Assembly (NCBI GenBank): GCA_000403495.2
Contig: KE159799.1
Location: 1,202,732-1,266,731 of the forward strand
DNA: 64,000 nt
Direction of reading: 5' to 3'
DNA from: Lachnospiraceae bacterium 10-1
GTDB taxonomy: Bacteria; Bacillota; Clostridia; Lachnospirales; Lachnospiraceae
The stretch's first letter is position 1; every line of letters starts with the position of its first letter. A program made the position numbers and the translations under genes. The notes under the pieces are model-generated. The model worked only from the letters and a program-made list of their open reading frames with translations. It ran no database searches and had not been told where the DNA came from. Shown piece by piece: positions 50,485-58,504 of the stretch.

Positions 50485-50670
50485 TTAAAAATTACCAATA
50501 GAATCAACAATTTTATCCATTTCTTCTTTCGTCCTTGCATCTTTGCACTTTAAAATAATGTGCTCCTTCTCTGCTTCACTTAGACGGTCATAGCCAGCCT
50601 GCGCCCGCTCATTCATCATAAGCGCCATGCTAAGTCCTGCAGGAAGGTTTGGATAGCTTTCTTCAAACAT
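50485..50670 (-). CDS. small hypothetical protein, 61 aa
   Basis: A short gene with AGGAGG ten bases before its ATG and its own terminator, which makes it credible. The product (MFEESYPNLPAGLSMALMMN, then ERAQAGYDRLSEAEKEHIIL, then a charged helical end) is predicted helical and soluble with no cysteine pattern beyond one Cys. I do not recognise a family. It sits between gtrA and metF on the same strand. It may be a small stress or regulatory protein; no function can be given. Confidence 0.65.
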   Translation of the reverse strand: MFEESYPNLPAGLSMALMMNERAQAGYDRLSEAEKEHIILKCKDARTKEEMDKIVDSIGNF

Positions 50671-50721
50671 GTGCCCACACCTCCTGATTTATTATGTGGA
50701 CACTGTTTTCTTTTTATACTG

Positions 50722-51147
50722 TCACTGCTTTTTATGGAAAACGAACAGCTTGCTGATCAGATAATTACTAACCGTAACAAGTACCGAGGATACAAATTTA
50801 CTGATAATGTCATTGATACCTAATAATGTTACCATCACAAACATAACAATCATATCCAAAAACAAAGTAGATATCCTGGAAGTGGAAAACTGCGCCGCTT
50901 CCTTTAAAATATTTTTTTCTGTGCTCTTAAATACATATTTGCGATTGGTTACATAGGCGAATGCCACACCTGCTACCCATGACAAAATATTTGCAATCTG
51001 CAGCTCTACCGGATTTTGCGTATCCAAAAAGGTCCATATACTAACCGCATATACCACCCAGCTGAATATTGTGGTCATTACTCCTACAATAATGTAATTT
51101 ACAATCTCTTCGTGCTTTTTATATAATTCCAACAGCTTATCTTTCAT
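50722..51147 (-). CDS. GtrA-family membrane protein
   Basis: The 141-residue protein has four membrane segments, starting IVNYIIVGVMTTIFSWVVYA, and the family-typical ILSWVAGVAFAYVTNRKYVF after the second. The C-terminal basic SKLFVFHKKQ ends it. GtrA proteins flip or help move polyprenyl-phosphate sugars, usually alongside a GtrB glycosyltransferase; none is adjacent here, though a GT2-GtrA fusion lies at 41630-42697. It may serve teichoic or surface polymer glycosylation. Confidence 0.88.
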   Translation of the reverse strand: MKDKLLELYKKHEEIVNYIIVGVMTTIFSWVVYAVSIWTFLDTQNPVELQIANILSWVAGVAFAYVTNRKYVFKSTEKNILKEAAQFSTSRISTLFLDMIVMFVMVTLLGINDIISKFVSSVLVTVSNYLISKLFVFHKKQ

Positions 51148-51229
51148 TTGCCTCTTATCCGCTTCCCTTTTACCAGAACAAATTTGCCTCTTTAAAGATT
51201 ACATCAATGTACATGACACGTCAAGTCCC

Positions 51230-52879
51230 CTAATCTCCTCTTGCCACCTTTGCCGGATACCACTTTTGAAACCATAAGGTAAAAAGCCCCATCAAAACCG
51301 GCAGTACAGAGTTAACTGCTCCGGTCAAATATCCTATTTGCGTTCCCATGATAAAATAAGTCCATATAGGCGTCAGTAAATATAAAATTCCCCAGATAAA
51401 TGTTAATATTCGATTTGTTTTCATAAAAAGCGGATTATCTAATGCGTTCTCCCCTCCATAATCATTCATAGAGTAGTTTGCAGTAAGAGGAATTTTGACC
51501 AGACAGGTCATAGTCCACATGACACCAAATGTCAAATAGGACATTGGTATCAATATACGCACCAAACCTCCCATAAGTACTGCTATTGACAGTCCTGTCA
51601 CTAAAGTTCCGCTTAAAACATCATAAATAGTTTTCTTATTGCGGAAAAATAATAAAGGTACTACTGCACAGGTAAAAATACTGATTAAGCTGCCTGCAAA
51701 AGGATTAATTGAAACAACTGCCCAAAACACAATCCAGGGAATCAGCATCAGGCTCATATTTGTTTCTTTACTGTTTTTATCCCTGTCCCCCTTCTGTGCT
51801 TTCTTTTTTTCCACTGTATTATTTCCGCCAAAATAACTATCCCAGTTCAGCATTAGGTTAAAATCACCTTTCACTTTATAGAGCTGTTTCATTAATGCTT
51901 CGTCCCCGCGGATTTCCCCCATTGCAATGGAACGCCATACCCCAAAAGGTGTTTCAATTCTTGTGGTTGCAGTCAGAAAGCCATCTGTTAAAACTTCACT
52001 GCCTTCTTTTCCTAAAAGCACCTGATAGCATTCCTCCAGATCAGTGTAATACATCTCCAGCACCTGGTCTTTCCCACTATAGCTTTCTTTACAATACAAA
52101 GCTGCCATCTGTCTTGTAAAAGTAAGTGCTTCCGGCGCTTTCTTACCACTTTCCTTCTCTACTCCCCAGCTTGCATCTGCCATGCGCTCAAAAACTTCTT
52201 TCGGATACAGCAGCCTGTTCAGCTCCTTTTTCGTTTCTATCGCTATACCGCCTTTTACATACTCTGCCCCTGCCTGCTTTACGTATGTCAAATATTCCCC
52301 TGTTCTTTTCGATAATTCCGGTACCCGGAACAGTTCCCCCTGTCCGCAGAAAATAGCAGTATATTCATCCTTACCGCACATATGATCAAAAAGGCTTACA
52401 ACGCCATTATAATTCCCTTCCGCAGTATAAAACCCACAGGTGGAAATAACCACTGTTTTCTTTCCACTCATATCATATCTTGAAGGATGGCTTCCATTTC
52501 CAATTCCATCTTCTCTTTCTACCATAAAAGGAAGTTCCATTGGAAGCTGGCGGTCAATCAGATTTTTTAAACCTCCCGGCACTGTATAATAATAAAGGGG
52601 AAAGCTCCATATGGTAATGTCTGCCCATAAAAGCTTTTCAATTACTTTTTCCATATCATCCCTGATGCAGCATTTTCCTGGTGTTTTATTCCAGCAGGAA
52701 AAACATCCAAGGCATGGTTTTATATTCAGCCTGTTTACCAGCATTTCCTCCACCAGGACTTCCTCTTCCTTGTTTTTTTCATTAATTCCCTGTTTTATTC
52801 CCTCCAAAAAAGCCTTTGTGAGCTGATAAGAATTGCTTCGCTCCCCCTTGGGACTTCCGTTAATTACTAAAATATTCAA
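51230..52879 (-). CDS. flavodoxin-type NAD(P)H:FMN oxidoreductase fused to a membrane domain
   Basis: The 549-residue protein starts with a flavodoxin-like FMN domain (ILVINGSPKGERSNSYQLTK, LGCFSCWNKTPGKCCIRDDM, WSFPLYYYTVPGGLKNLIDR), residues 1-210. A middle soluble region of unknown type follows (residues 210-370, MYYTDLEECYQVLLG). From about 375 comes a membrane domain with five or six segments (SLMLIPWIVFWAVVSINPFAG region onward). A flavodoxin fused to a membrane domain is unusual; a quinone or membrane redox role is plausible. A PadR regulator gene lies 61 bases upstream on the same strand and probably controls it. The frame is continuous, so this is not a frameshift of two genes. Confidence 0.75.
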   Translation of the reverse strand: MNILVINGSPKGERSNSYQLTKAFLEGIKQGINEKNKEEEVLVEEMLVNRLNIKPCLGCFSCWNKTPGKCCIRDDMEKVIEKLLWADITIWSFPLYYYTVPGGLKNLIDRQLPMELPFMVEREDGIGNGSHPSRYDMSGKKTVVISTCGFYTAEGNYNGVVSLFDHMCGKDEYTAIFCGQGELFRVPELSKRTGEYLTYVKQAGAEYVKGGIAIETKKELNRLLYPKEVFERMADASWGVEKESGKKAPEALTFTRQMAALYCKESYSGKDQVLEMYYTDLEECYQVLLGKEGSEVLTDGFLTATTRIETPFGVWRSIAMGEIRGDEALMKQLYKVKGDFNLMLNWDSYFGGNNTVEKKKAQKGDRDKNSKETNMSLMLIPWIVFWAVVSINPFAGSLISIFTCAVVPLLFFRNKKTIYDVLSGTLVTGLSIAVLMGGLVRILIPMSYLTFGVMWTMTCLVKIPLTANYSMNDYGGENALDNPLFMKTNRILTFIWGILYLLTPIWTYFIMGTQIGYLTGAVNSVLPVLMGLFTLWFQKWYPAKVARGD

Positions 52880-52940
52880 ACTATTCCCTCCTATCTGCCG
52901 CCTTAAAAGGCACTTAAATCCGAAAAAATGGAAATTTCTT

Positions 52941-53489
52941 TCAATCTTTTTTCTCCAATTGTTCTATGCAGCTTTGCGCCCAGTCTATCTGCATCTGCAT
53001 ACTTCTTCGTCCATAATCTACTGTCATTTCCCAATAATCCGTCTTTTCACTATCATCAACATACTGTGCATATGCTTTAATGTACTGGGGTACAATTTCC
53101 AATTCCTTTAAAGCTTTTTCCCCTTCCTCCTTCAACTGCTTAAAATAAGCGATACCTTCTTCCTTGTTCTTTTCCCCCATAAAAAACACCTTCATCAAAA
53201 CAGGTACTTTTGTGGTAAACTCCAGTTTTCCATTGCCCAGCCAGCTAAGAAACTCTTCCCTGCCCTTTTCGGTAATGGAATAAATATTTTTATCAGGCTT
53301 ACCCCTTTGGGGCACTACAGTTTTGCTTAGCCATCCATTTTTCTCCATCCCCTGCATTTCCCGGTAAATCTGGCTTGTCTGGGCACTCCAGAAAAAACGC
53401 AGGGAGTCCCTGAATACCTCCATGACTTCATATCCCGTCATATCCTGATAATTTAGCAAACCTAAGATTCCATACTTTAACACCTGCAT
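52941..53489 (-). CDS. PadR-family transcriptional regulator
   Basis: The 182-residue protein has the PadR winged helix (YGILGLLNYQDMTGYEVMEV, SQIYREMQGMEKNGWLSKTV, then IYSITEKGREEFLSWL) followed by a helical C-terminal dimerisation region (residues 90-180) of the Vir family type. PadR regulators repress stress or efflux genes and respond to small aromatic compounds or drugs. It is immediately upstream of the flavodoxin-membrane fusion, which it likely controls with itself. The operator is not evident by eye. Confidence 0.9.
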   Translation of the reverse strand: MQVLKYGILGLLNYQDMTGYEVMEVFRDSLRFFWSAQTSQIYREMQGMEKNGWLSKTVVPQRGKPDKNIYSITEKGREEFLSWLGNGKLEFTTKVPVLMKVFFMGEKNKEEGIAYFKQLKEEGEKALKELEIVPQYIKAYAQYVDDSEKTDYWEMTVDYGRRSMQMQIDWAQSCIEQLEKKD

Positions 53490-53632
53490 CCCTCCTGTTT
53501 CACAGATATTTTTGGTTGAGAGTTCTCCATCATTCGTCTACATTTAGTATATTCCACTTATCGAATATATACAAGTAGAATATAAAAATAATGAACAGTA
53601 TGTTTTGTGGTCCGTTTCTTCATTCAGCAAAA

Positions 53633-53655
53633 CAGGGAGACTTCCCGTCTCCCTG
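53633..53655. terminator. terminator of the MerR/TipAS gene
   Basis: CAGGGAGAC and GTCTCCCTG, a perfect 9-bp stem with a 5-base loop, followed by TTTT on the minus strand side. Confidence 0.7.
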
Positions 53656-53696
53656 CTTTTCCTTAATTTTATTATTATTTTGTATCCATGCCGCAA

Positions 53697-54506
53697 TCAT
53701 TTTGCTTCCATATTACTCATCTTTCCCGCGCTTTTTTCCTCGTCAAGCTGATCCGCCCATATCTGCACCGCCTGTTCAAGCAGTTTGGCACATCCTGCCA
53801 CTTCCCTGTCATAATACTGTGTGAACCGACAGTCAGCAGTATAGCCTTGTGCAACTGCCTTGTGTGCCTCTTTTGTATAGCGGCGCCAGGTTTTCTCAAG
53901 CCACTTTTTATGAAGAATTACAATTTGTTTTGCCTCTTCACTCTCCGGACACATTCCGGCAGACACCCCAGCCTTTAACCGGTTATAGATCTCCTCTTCC
54001 AGTTTGTGAAACGCTTCCCATTCTTCCTCTGTCATATTAAGAAGCTTCCTGTTACTGGCCTCCACTTCCTCGTCGCCATATTTCCTGCGAACTTCAGCAC
54101 CGTATTTTTCCTCATTTTCTTTTACAAGCTTTTCCTTCAAAGCCCCAAATTTCTCCTGATCGCTCATTTTACATTCTCCCTTCATTGACAAAATTGTCTG
54201 TTTAACCGTCCGGATCAGAGCATCCACAGATTTCCTCCTCTCCTCCAGTTCCCGAAGGTGATCTTCCAAGGCATTCATAATATCAAAATTATCCTGATAA
54301 ATAATCTTTTCAATTTCCTTAAGCTCAAATCCCCTTTCCCTGTAAAAAAGAATTTGCTGCAAAAGCGCCAGCTCCTTTTCTCCGTAAAAGCGGTACCCTG
54401 CTTCATTCACATAAAGGGGTTTTAAGAGATCAATTTCATCATAATAGCGCAGCGTGCGTGCACTCACACCTGCCAGTTCGGATAATTCCCGAATGCTGTA
54501 TTCCAT
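53697..54506 (-). CDS. MerR-family regulator with TipAS-like drug-binding domain
   Basis: The 269-residue protein has a MerR DNA-binding head (YSIRELSELAGVSARTLRYY, then GYRFYGEKELALLQQILFYR), a coiled-coil dimer helix (EDHLRELEERRKSVDALIRT) and a C-terminal TipAS-type domain from about residue 150 (MTEEEWEAFHKLEEEIYNRL, then GYTADCRFTQYYDREV). TipA-like proteins bind thiopeptide and other drugs and activate their own promoter. The upstream promoter has the 19-base spacing typical of MerR activation, so autoregulation is likely. It may also act on nearby genes such as the MATE exporter; no evidence is seen for that. Confidence 0.92.
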   Translation of the reverse strand: MEYSIRELSELAGVSARTLRYYDEIDLLKPLYVNEAGYRFYGEKELALLQQILFYRERGFELKEIEKIIYQDNFDIMNALEDHLRELEERRKSVDALIRTVKQTILSMKGECKMSDQEKFGALKEKLVKENEEKYGAEVRRKYGDEEVEASNRKLLNMTEEEWEAFHKLEEEIYNRLKAGVSAGMCPESEEAKQIVILHKKWLEKTWRRYTKEAHKAVAQGYTADCRFTQYYDREVAGCAKLLEQAVQIWADQLDEEKSAGKMSNMEAK

Positions 54507-54525
54507 AGCCCTTCCCTCCTTCGGT

Positions 54526-54556
54526 AAAATAAGCTTACCCCTTTCCGCAGCGTCAA
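54526..54556 (-). promoter_or_regulatory. MerR-type promoter with 19-base spacer
   Basis: TTGACG (54551-54556), 19 bases, TATTTT (54526-54531). A GGTAA..TTACC inverted repeat lies over the spacer and -10. The long spacer is the mark of MerR-activated promoters. Confidence 0.6.
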
Positions 54557-54576
54557 AGTCAAGAGTTTTTTATTTC

Positions 54577-55521
54577 TTACAGTTTCAATTCCCTGAAAAG
54601 AATTTCTCTGTACTGCTTATCTGTGGCTGCACGCAATAAATCATCCATCCTGCCACCCTTTATCAAACTCTCAGTAAGACTGGCAAAACGCTCTTCCCCT
54701 CCTGCTCTCTCATCTTCCATCCATTCCCTTAATCCCTGACACATATTTACCTTCCCAGCTTTCTTATATTTTTCCTTTATCCTGAACATCTCCTTCTCCC
54801 CTGCATAAGCCAGAACCATATCACAGGCTTCTTCAGCTAAAGTCTCATAAGCCTTGTCCCCGGTTACCAGCTCCCTCAGCTTCTTTTTATCCTTTGAAAA
54901 CCGAATAAAATCAAACACCTGTTTCACATCTGTCTTAAAAATTTCAGTATTCTTAAGTTTTCTTACCTCCACCACGTGAATCCGGTAATTGGAAATCTTC
55001 TCCTTAAGTATCTTTGGTATATCTGAAAAATCAAGCAAGCCATGCAGATCCTTTGCCCCATCCCATTCCTTTTCCCCATAATACAGTATAAATGTTACTG
55101 TTGGGAAAAGACGACAGTTTTTCTTAAATCCATACAGATATTCCCCAGAAGACATATTCCCTTCCAATCCCATTCCCTCTCTTCTTATCTTCCTTCGTAT
55201 TTGTACCGCCTGCTTTTCATATTCGCCCACGTCATAGCATAGTACACGAAGCGGCAGCGCATAATCAATTTCCTCCTGATTTTCAATTCCTATGATTGCA
55301 AAATTGATTCCAAAGGATGTTTTCCGCAGTAAATCTCTGTACAGACTCTTTTTCCCCTTTCCTCCCCGTCTCATAAATCTTCCCAGATTTATTTTTGTGT
55401 CCATCTCCTGCAGGTCTTTTCCCTTTACAAAAGGTATGCCTTCACAGCCAATACCATTTATAATATCAGCATACCTTTCATTGTCAGAGAAGAAGCAGCT
55501 GCTTGTAAAATCTTTTTCCAT
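54577..55521 (-). CDS. Rpn-family recombination-promoting nuclease-like protein
   Basis: The 314-residue protein resembles PD-(D/E)XK proteins of the Rpn/YhgA group: FFSDNERYADIINGIGCEG at the start, then FAIIGIENQEEIDYALPLRV for the catalytic strand (IENQ), and VTFILYYGEKEWD and LHGLLDF further on. The C-terminal half is helical and variable, as is usual. Rpn proteins nick DNA and promote recombination, and are often encoded near mobile DNA, though no element ends were found here. The ATG at 55521 follows ACAGGAGG. Its leader contains two mutually exclusive hairpins involving that ribosome site. Confidence 0.75.
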   Translation of the reverse strand: MEKDFTSSCFFSDNERYADIINGIGCEGIPFVKGKDLQEMDTKINLGRFMRRGGKGKKSLYRDLLRKTSFGINFAIIGIENQEEIDYALPLRVLCYDVGEYEKQAVQIRRKIRREGMGLEGNMSSGEYLYGFKKNCRLFPTVTFILYYGEKEWDGAKDLHGLLDFSDIPKILKEKISNYRIHVVEVRKLKNTEIFKTDVKQVFDFIRFSKDKKKLRELVTGDKAYETLAEEACDMVLAYAGEKEMFRIKEKYKKAGKVNMCQGLREWMEDERAGGEERFASLTESLIKGGRMDDLLRAATDKQYREILFRELKL

Positions 55522-55580
55522 TCTCTTCCTCCTGTGCAGCTATACAGGAGAATTTCAACTATAAAAAAAGAAATCTCCTG
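55522..55580 (-). promoter_or_regulatory. leader with alternative hairpins around the Rpn ribosome site
   Basis: Minus-strand order: A, CAGGAGATTTC (55570-55580); B, GAAATTCTCCTGT (55544-55556); C, ACAGGAGG (55528-55535), the ribosome site. A pairs with B (11 bp, one bulge), or B pairs with C (7 bp, 8-base loop), hiding the ribosome site. This is the logic of a translational switch. No known riboswitch family was recognised. The rest of the gap to 55820 is AT-rich with nothing clear. Confidence 0.5.
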
Positions 55581-55820
55581 CTTTTCATTCATATAAGTGG
55601 GTAATAAAAGCATAGATTTCTTGAAATTTACTGACATTCCGCCGCCTGACCAGACAGCAGTTATAGAAAATTGTAACCATTGAATTGCAGAAAAACTATA
55701 TGCTTTGACATGATACTATCATACAAAATATCGTTTTGCAAGCCATTTTTAATTTTTTCTGCACCAGAGCATTTAAAAAACTCCTAAAAATTTTCACCTG
55801 CCCAAACCACTATCTGCCAC

Positions 55821-57209
55821 TCATTGAAGAGTCTCTCCCAAGCTCTGCATCCACTTCTTTCTTTTGTATACTACAAGTGAAATTCCAAATCTCACACATT
55901 CTTCTAAAGACAAAATGAAATAAACTGCTGCAATGGGCATATGCCAGACAAAGGCTGCCATAAGCCCCAGCGGTACACCAAACAGCCAGGTTCCAATCAG
56001 ATCAATCATCATTACATAATTAGTCTTTCCACCGCTGCGTATGATACCGCCGCCAAGAATCATATTCTGTACCTTAATTGGAGAAACAAGTGCATACGCA
56101 AACAACAGGCTTTCCGCCATCCTTCTGACGGTTATGTCCACATTAAAAATCTGCACATAAAATCTGCTGCCAAGGAAAAGTAAAAGGGATAAAAGTATGG
56201 ATCCTGCCAAACCATATTGCAGCATTTTCCTGGCATCCCTATATGCCTTTTCATATTCCCCAGCGCCCAATGTTTTTCCAATCAAAATGCCAGCCGCCTG
56301 GGAAATACCGCTCAATGCTCCGATTGTAATTGCCTGTACCGGATTGGTCAACGTCATTGCCGCACAGGCCTTCGTTCCAATATGCCCATAAATTCCTGCA
56401 TACACATTTTCTCCCAGACTCCAGAAAAATTCACAGATCAGTATAGGCAGAATAATGCCGGCATATTGTTTCCACCAGAAAAGATAATTTTCTCCGGTAT
56501 CCATACCAATGGAAGAAATTGTAAGCTTCCATCCTTTTTCCTGATACATTTTTATAAAAAGAAGAAAAAGCAATAGGCATCCTATCACCTGGGCAATCAC
56601 GGACGCTAATGCTGCCCCGCGATACCCCATTTGGGGAAATCCCAGCTTCCCGAAAATCAAAATATAATTCATCCCGGTATTTATCAGTGCTGCTGCAATG
56701 CTGATATACAAAGGAATTACTGCCGCCTGCATACAACGCAGAAATGTAGATAACATCATGTTAACTGTAAGGGGAAGAAAAGACAAAGAAAATATTTTCA
56801 GGTACTCTGCCGCTGCCGCCACTGTTTCTTTATCCTTCGTATAAAGCCCCATGATTTTTTCCGGAGAAGAAAAGCAAAGTCCCACAAATACAATTGTAAT
56901 CAACATGGCCAGCCCAAAGTTAATAAAAAAACTTCTTCCAATCTGCCCTTCATCCTTATTTCCAATATATTGGGCAATCATAATACCTGCTGCCGCCATA
57001 ATTGCAGAAACAAGCACTGAAAAGAGGGAAGTAAACTTGCCTGCCAGCCCGATTCCTGCAATACTAATACTCCCTAACTGTCCTGTCATGATCTGATCTG
57101 CCACACCAAAAGAAGATTGCAGCAGGCATTGTAATGTTACCGGTAACGCAATCCTTAATAATTCTCTGCGAAACTGCTGATTGTAGTCTGTTTGTCCTGT
57201 GTCCTTCAT
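55821..57209 (-). CDS. MATE-family efflux transporter
   Basis: The 462-residue protein has twelve membrane segments in two six-helix halves, starting ELLRIALPVTLQCLLQSSFG and including VADQIMTGQLGSISIAGIGL and GGIIRSGGKTNYVMMID. It exchanges Na+ or H+ for drugs or metabolites. The ATG at 57209 follows AGGAG; nine further in-frame codons to 57236 carry no ribosome site. A LacI-type palindrome lies upstream (57313-57328), and a LacI regulator gene is the next gene on the same strand. The substrate is unknown. Confidence 0.92.
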   Translation of the reverse strand: MKDTGQTDYNQQFRRELLRIALPVTLQCLLQSSFGVADQIMTGQLGSISIAGIGLAGKFTSLFSVLVSAIMAAAGIMIAQYIGNKDEGQIGRSFFINFGLAMLITIVFVGLCFSSPEKIMGLYTKDKETVAAAAEYLKIFSLSFLPLTVNMMLSTFLRCMQAAVIPLYISIAAALINTGMNYILIFGKLGFPQMGYRGAALASVIAQVIGCLLLFLLFIKMYQEKGWKLTISSIGMDTGENYLFWWKQYAGIILPILICEFFWSLGENVYAGIYGHIGTKACAAMTLTNPVQAITIGALSGISQAAGILIGKTLGAGEYEKAYRDARKMLQYGLAGSILLSLLLFLGSRFYVQIFNVDITVRRMAESLLFAYALVSPIKVQNMILGGGIIRSGGKTNYVMMIDLIGTWLFGVPLGLMAAFVWHMPIAAVYFILSLEECVRFGISLVVYKRKKWMQSLGETLQ

Positions 57210-57312
57210 TTTTACTCCTATCTGCCTCTCTTCCAAACATCAATGGTCTTACTACTATGCGCAAATTTTTCACCTGCTCAAATCATAATCCCATTTTCCG
57301 CTAACAGCAATA

Positions 57313-57328
57313 GGTTAAACGCATAACC
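57313..57328. promoter_or_regulatory. possible LacI-type operator before the MATE gene
   Basis: GGTTAAACGCATAACC, a palindrome with a central CG as in LacI-family sites, imperfect at two inner positions. It differs from the site in the glgP promoter. Confidence 0.35.
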
Positions 57329-57370
57329 CATTACAAAAATGCAGGACATTATTTATGCAATTTGACAATT

Positions 57371-58372
57371 TTATTTTATCTTTTTAACACTTTCTCTCTC
57401 CACCAAATGAACCTCTAATTTTAATGTAGTCCTTACGCTCCTTCCCTCCCTAAGTTTTTTAAGAAGCCATAATGCTTTCTCTGCCCGCTCCATACTGTCC
57501 TGGCAGATTGTTGTAAGCGCCGGCAGACTCATTCGTCCAGGCAGAGTATCATCAAATCCTATAAGCGACATTTCTTTTGGAACATTAATTTTCTTTGTGT
57601 TTAAAAAATGAAGCAGGTCAATTGCATAGTAATCTGATACTGCAAAAACTGCCGTATATTCTTTGATTTCCTTTAAATGTTCCTCATAAAGCTGCCAACG
57701 CATTTTTTTATCCATAGGAATAATTTTAAGTTCTGCCTCGGGAATTACTTCCTTTAATCCCATAAACCGCTCGTGATCCATGCAAATGTTATTGTCAGAA
57801 ATGCACAGTACTTTGCTGTGTCCCTGATTTTTCAAATACAATCCTGCCTGCATTCCTCCATCAAAATTATCTATTGTAATATTAGCCAAATTCCCCGGCT
57901 CTTCAAAATACCCATCATACACTACAAATGGAATATGCATTTTTTCTCTCAGCCTTTTGTAATCCTGCTCACAAAATCCAATCACTACCATCCCTTCCAT
58001 ATTCCACATGGAAGCAAACCGGCTGACCTCATTCCAGTCCTTTGTGGTTTTCACCATCATAAAGTACCCTGATTTCTCTATTTGAACTGCAAGCGCATTT
58101 AAAGATGACGCAATAAATCCATCTTCCAGTACATGTCCCTCATATTTTTCATGATTGTTAATTACCACGCCAATAATCCTTGAGTTGTTCTGGGCCAGCA
58201 GAATTCCCGCCATACTTGGAATATACTGTCTTCTTTCCAAAAGCTCCTGAACCCGCTTTACAGTTTCATCGGAAATTTTCTTTGTTTTTCCATGAATTAC
58301 ATTAGAAACCGTGGCAGTGCTTACCCCCAGTTCTTCCGCAATGTCAGCAATTCTTACTCTTCCTTCTTCCAT
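57371..58372 (-). CDS. LacI-family transcriptional regulator
   Basis: The 333-residue protein has a LacI helix-turn-helix (VRIADIAEELGVSTATVSNV, with hinge RVQELLERRQYIPS) and a periplasmic-binding-type sugar domain (IGVVINNHEKYEGHVLEDGF, then GFDDTLPGRMSLPALTTI). Sugar-responsive repressors of this type usually act on adjacent catabolic genes. It lies directly downstream of glgP and upstream of the MATE gene on one strand. The perfect palindrome in the glgP promoter is a good candidate for its site, although CcpA, which is in the same family, would also fit. Confidence 0.93.
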   Translation of the reverse strand: MEEGRVRIADIAEELGVSTATVSNVIHGKTKKISDETVKRVQELLERRQYIPSMAGILLAQNNSRIIGVVINNHEKYEGHVLEDGFIASSLNALAVQIEKSGYFMMVKTTKDWNEVSRFASMWNMEGMVVIGFCEQDYKRLREKMHIPFVVYDGYFEEPGNLANITIDNFDGGMQAGLYLKNQGHSKVLCISDNNICMDHERFMGLKEVIPEAELKIIPMDKKMRWQLYEEHLKEIKEYTAVFAVSDYYAIDLLHFLNTKKINVPKEMSLIGFDDTLPGRMSLPALTTICQDSMERAEKALWLLKKLREGRSVRTTLKLEVHLVERESVKKIK

Positions 58373-58422
58373 CTATTAATACTGCACCCCTTTTCTTTTC
58401 AGATACATCTCTATTACAAAAA

Positions 58423-58446
58423 CCGCGCCAGAAAATTCTGGCGCGG
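58423..58446 (-). terminator. terminator of glgP
   Basis: CCGCGCCAGAA and TTCTGGCGCGG form a stem of up to 11 bp, followed by TTTTTG on the minus strand. Confidence 0.8.
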
Positions 58447-58504
58447 CCTTCGTATTGACTTAATTCAAAATTTATACTTTCACTGCCTGATGCAGGAAAT
58501 CGTA

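Noticed and set aside
51230..52879. Two separate genes joined by a sequencing error
   Set aside because: The frame is continuous with no sign of a lost stop, and no ribosome site or start is evident at the domain boundary.
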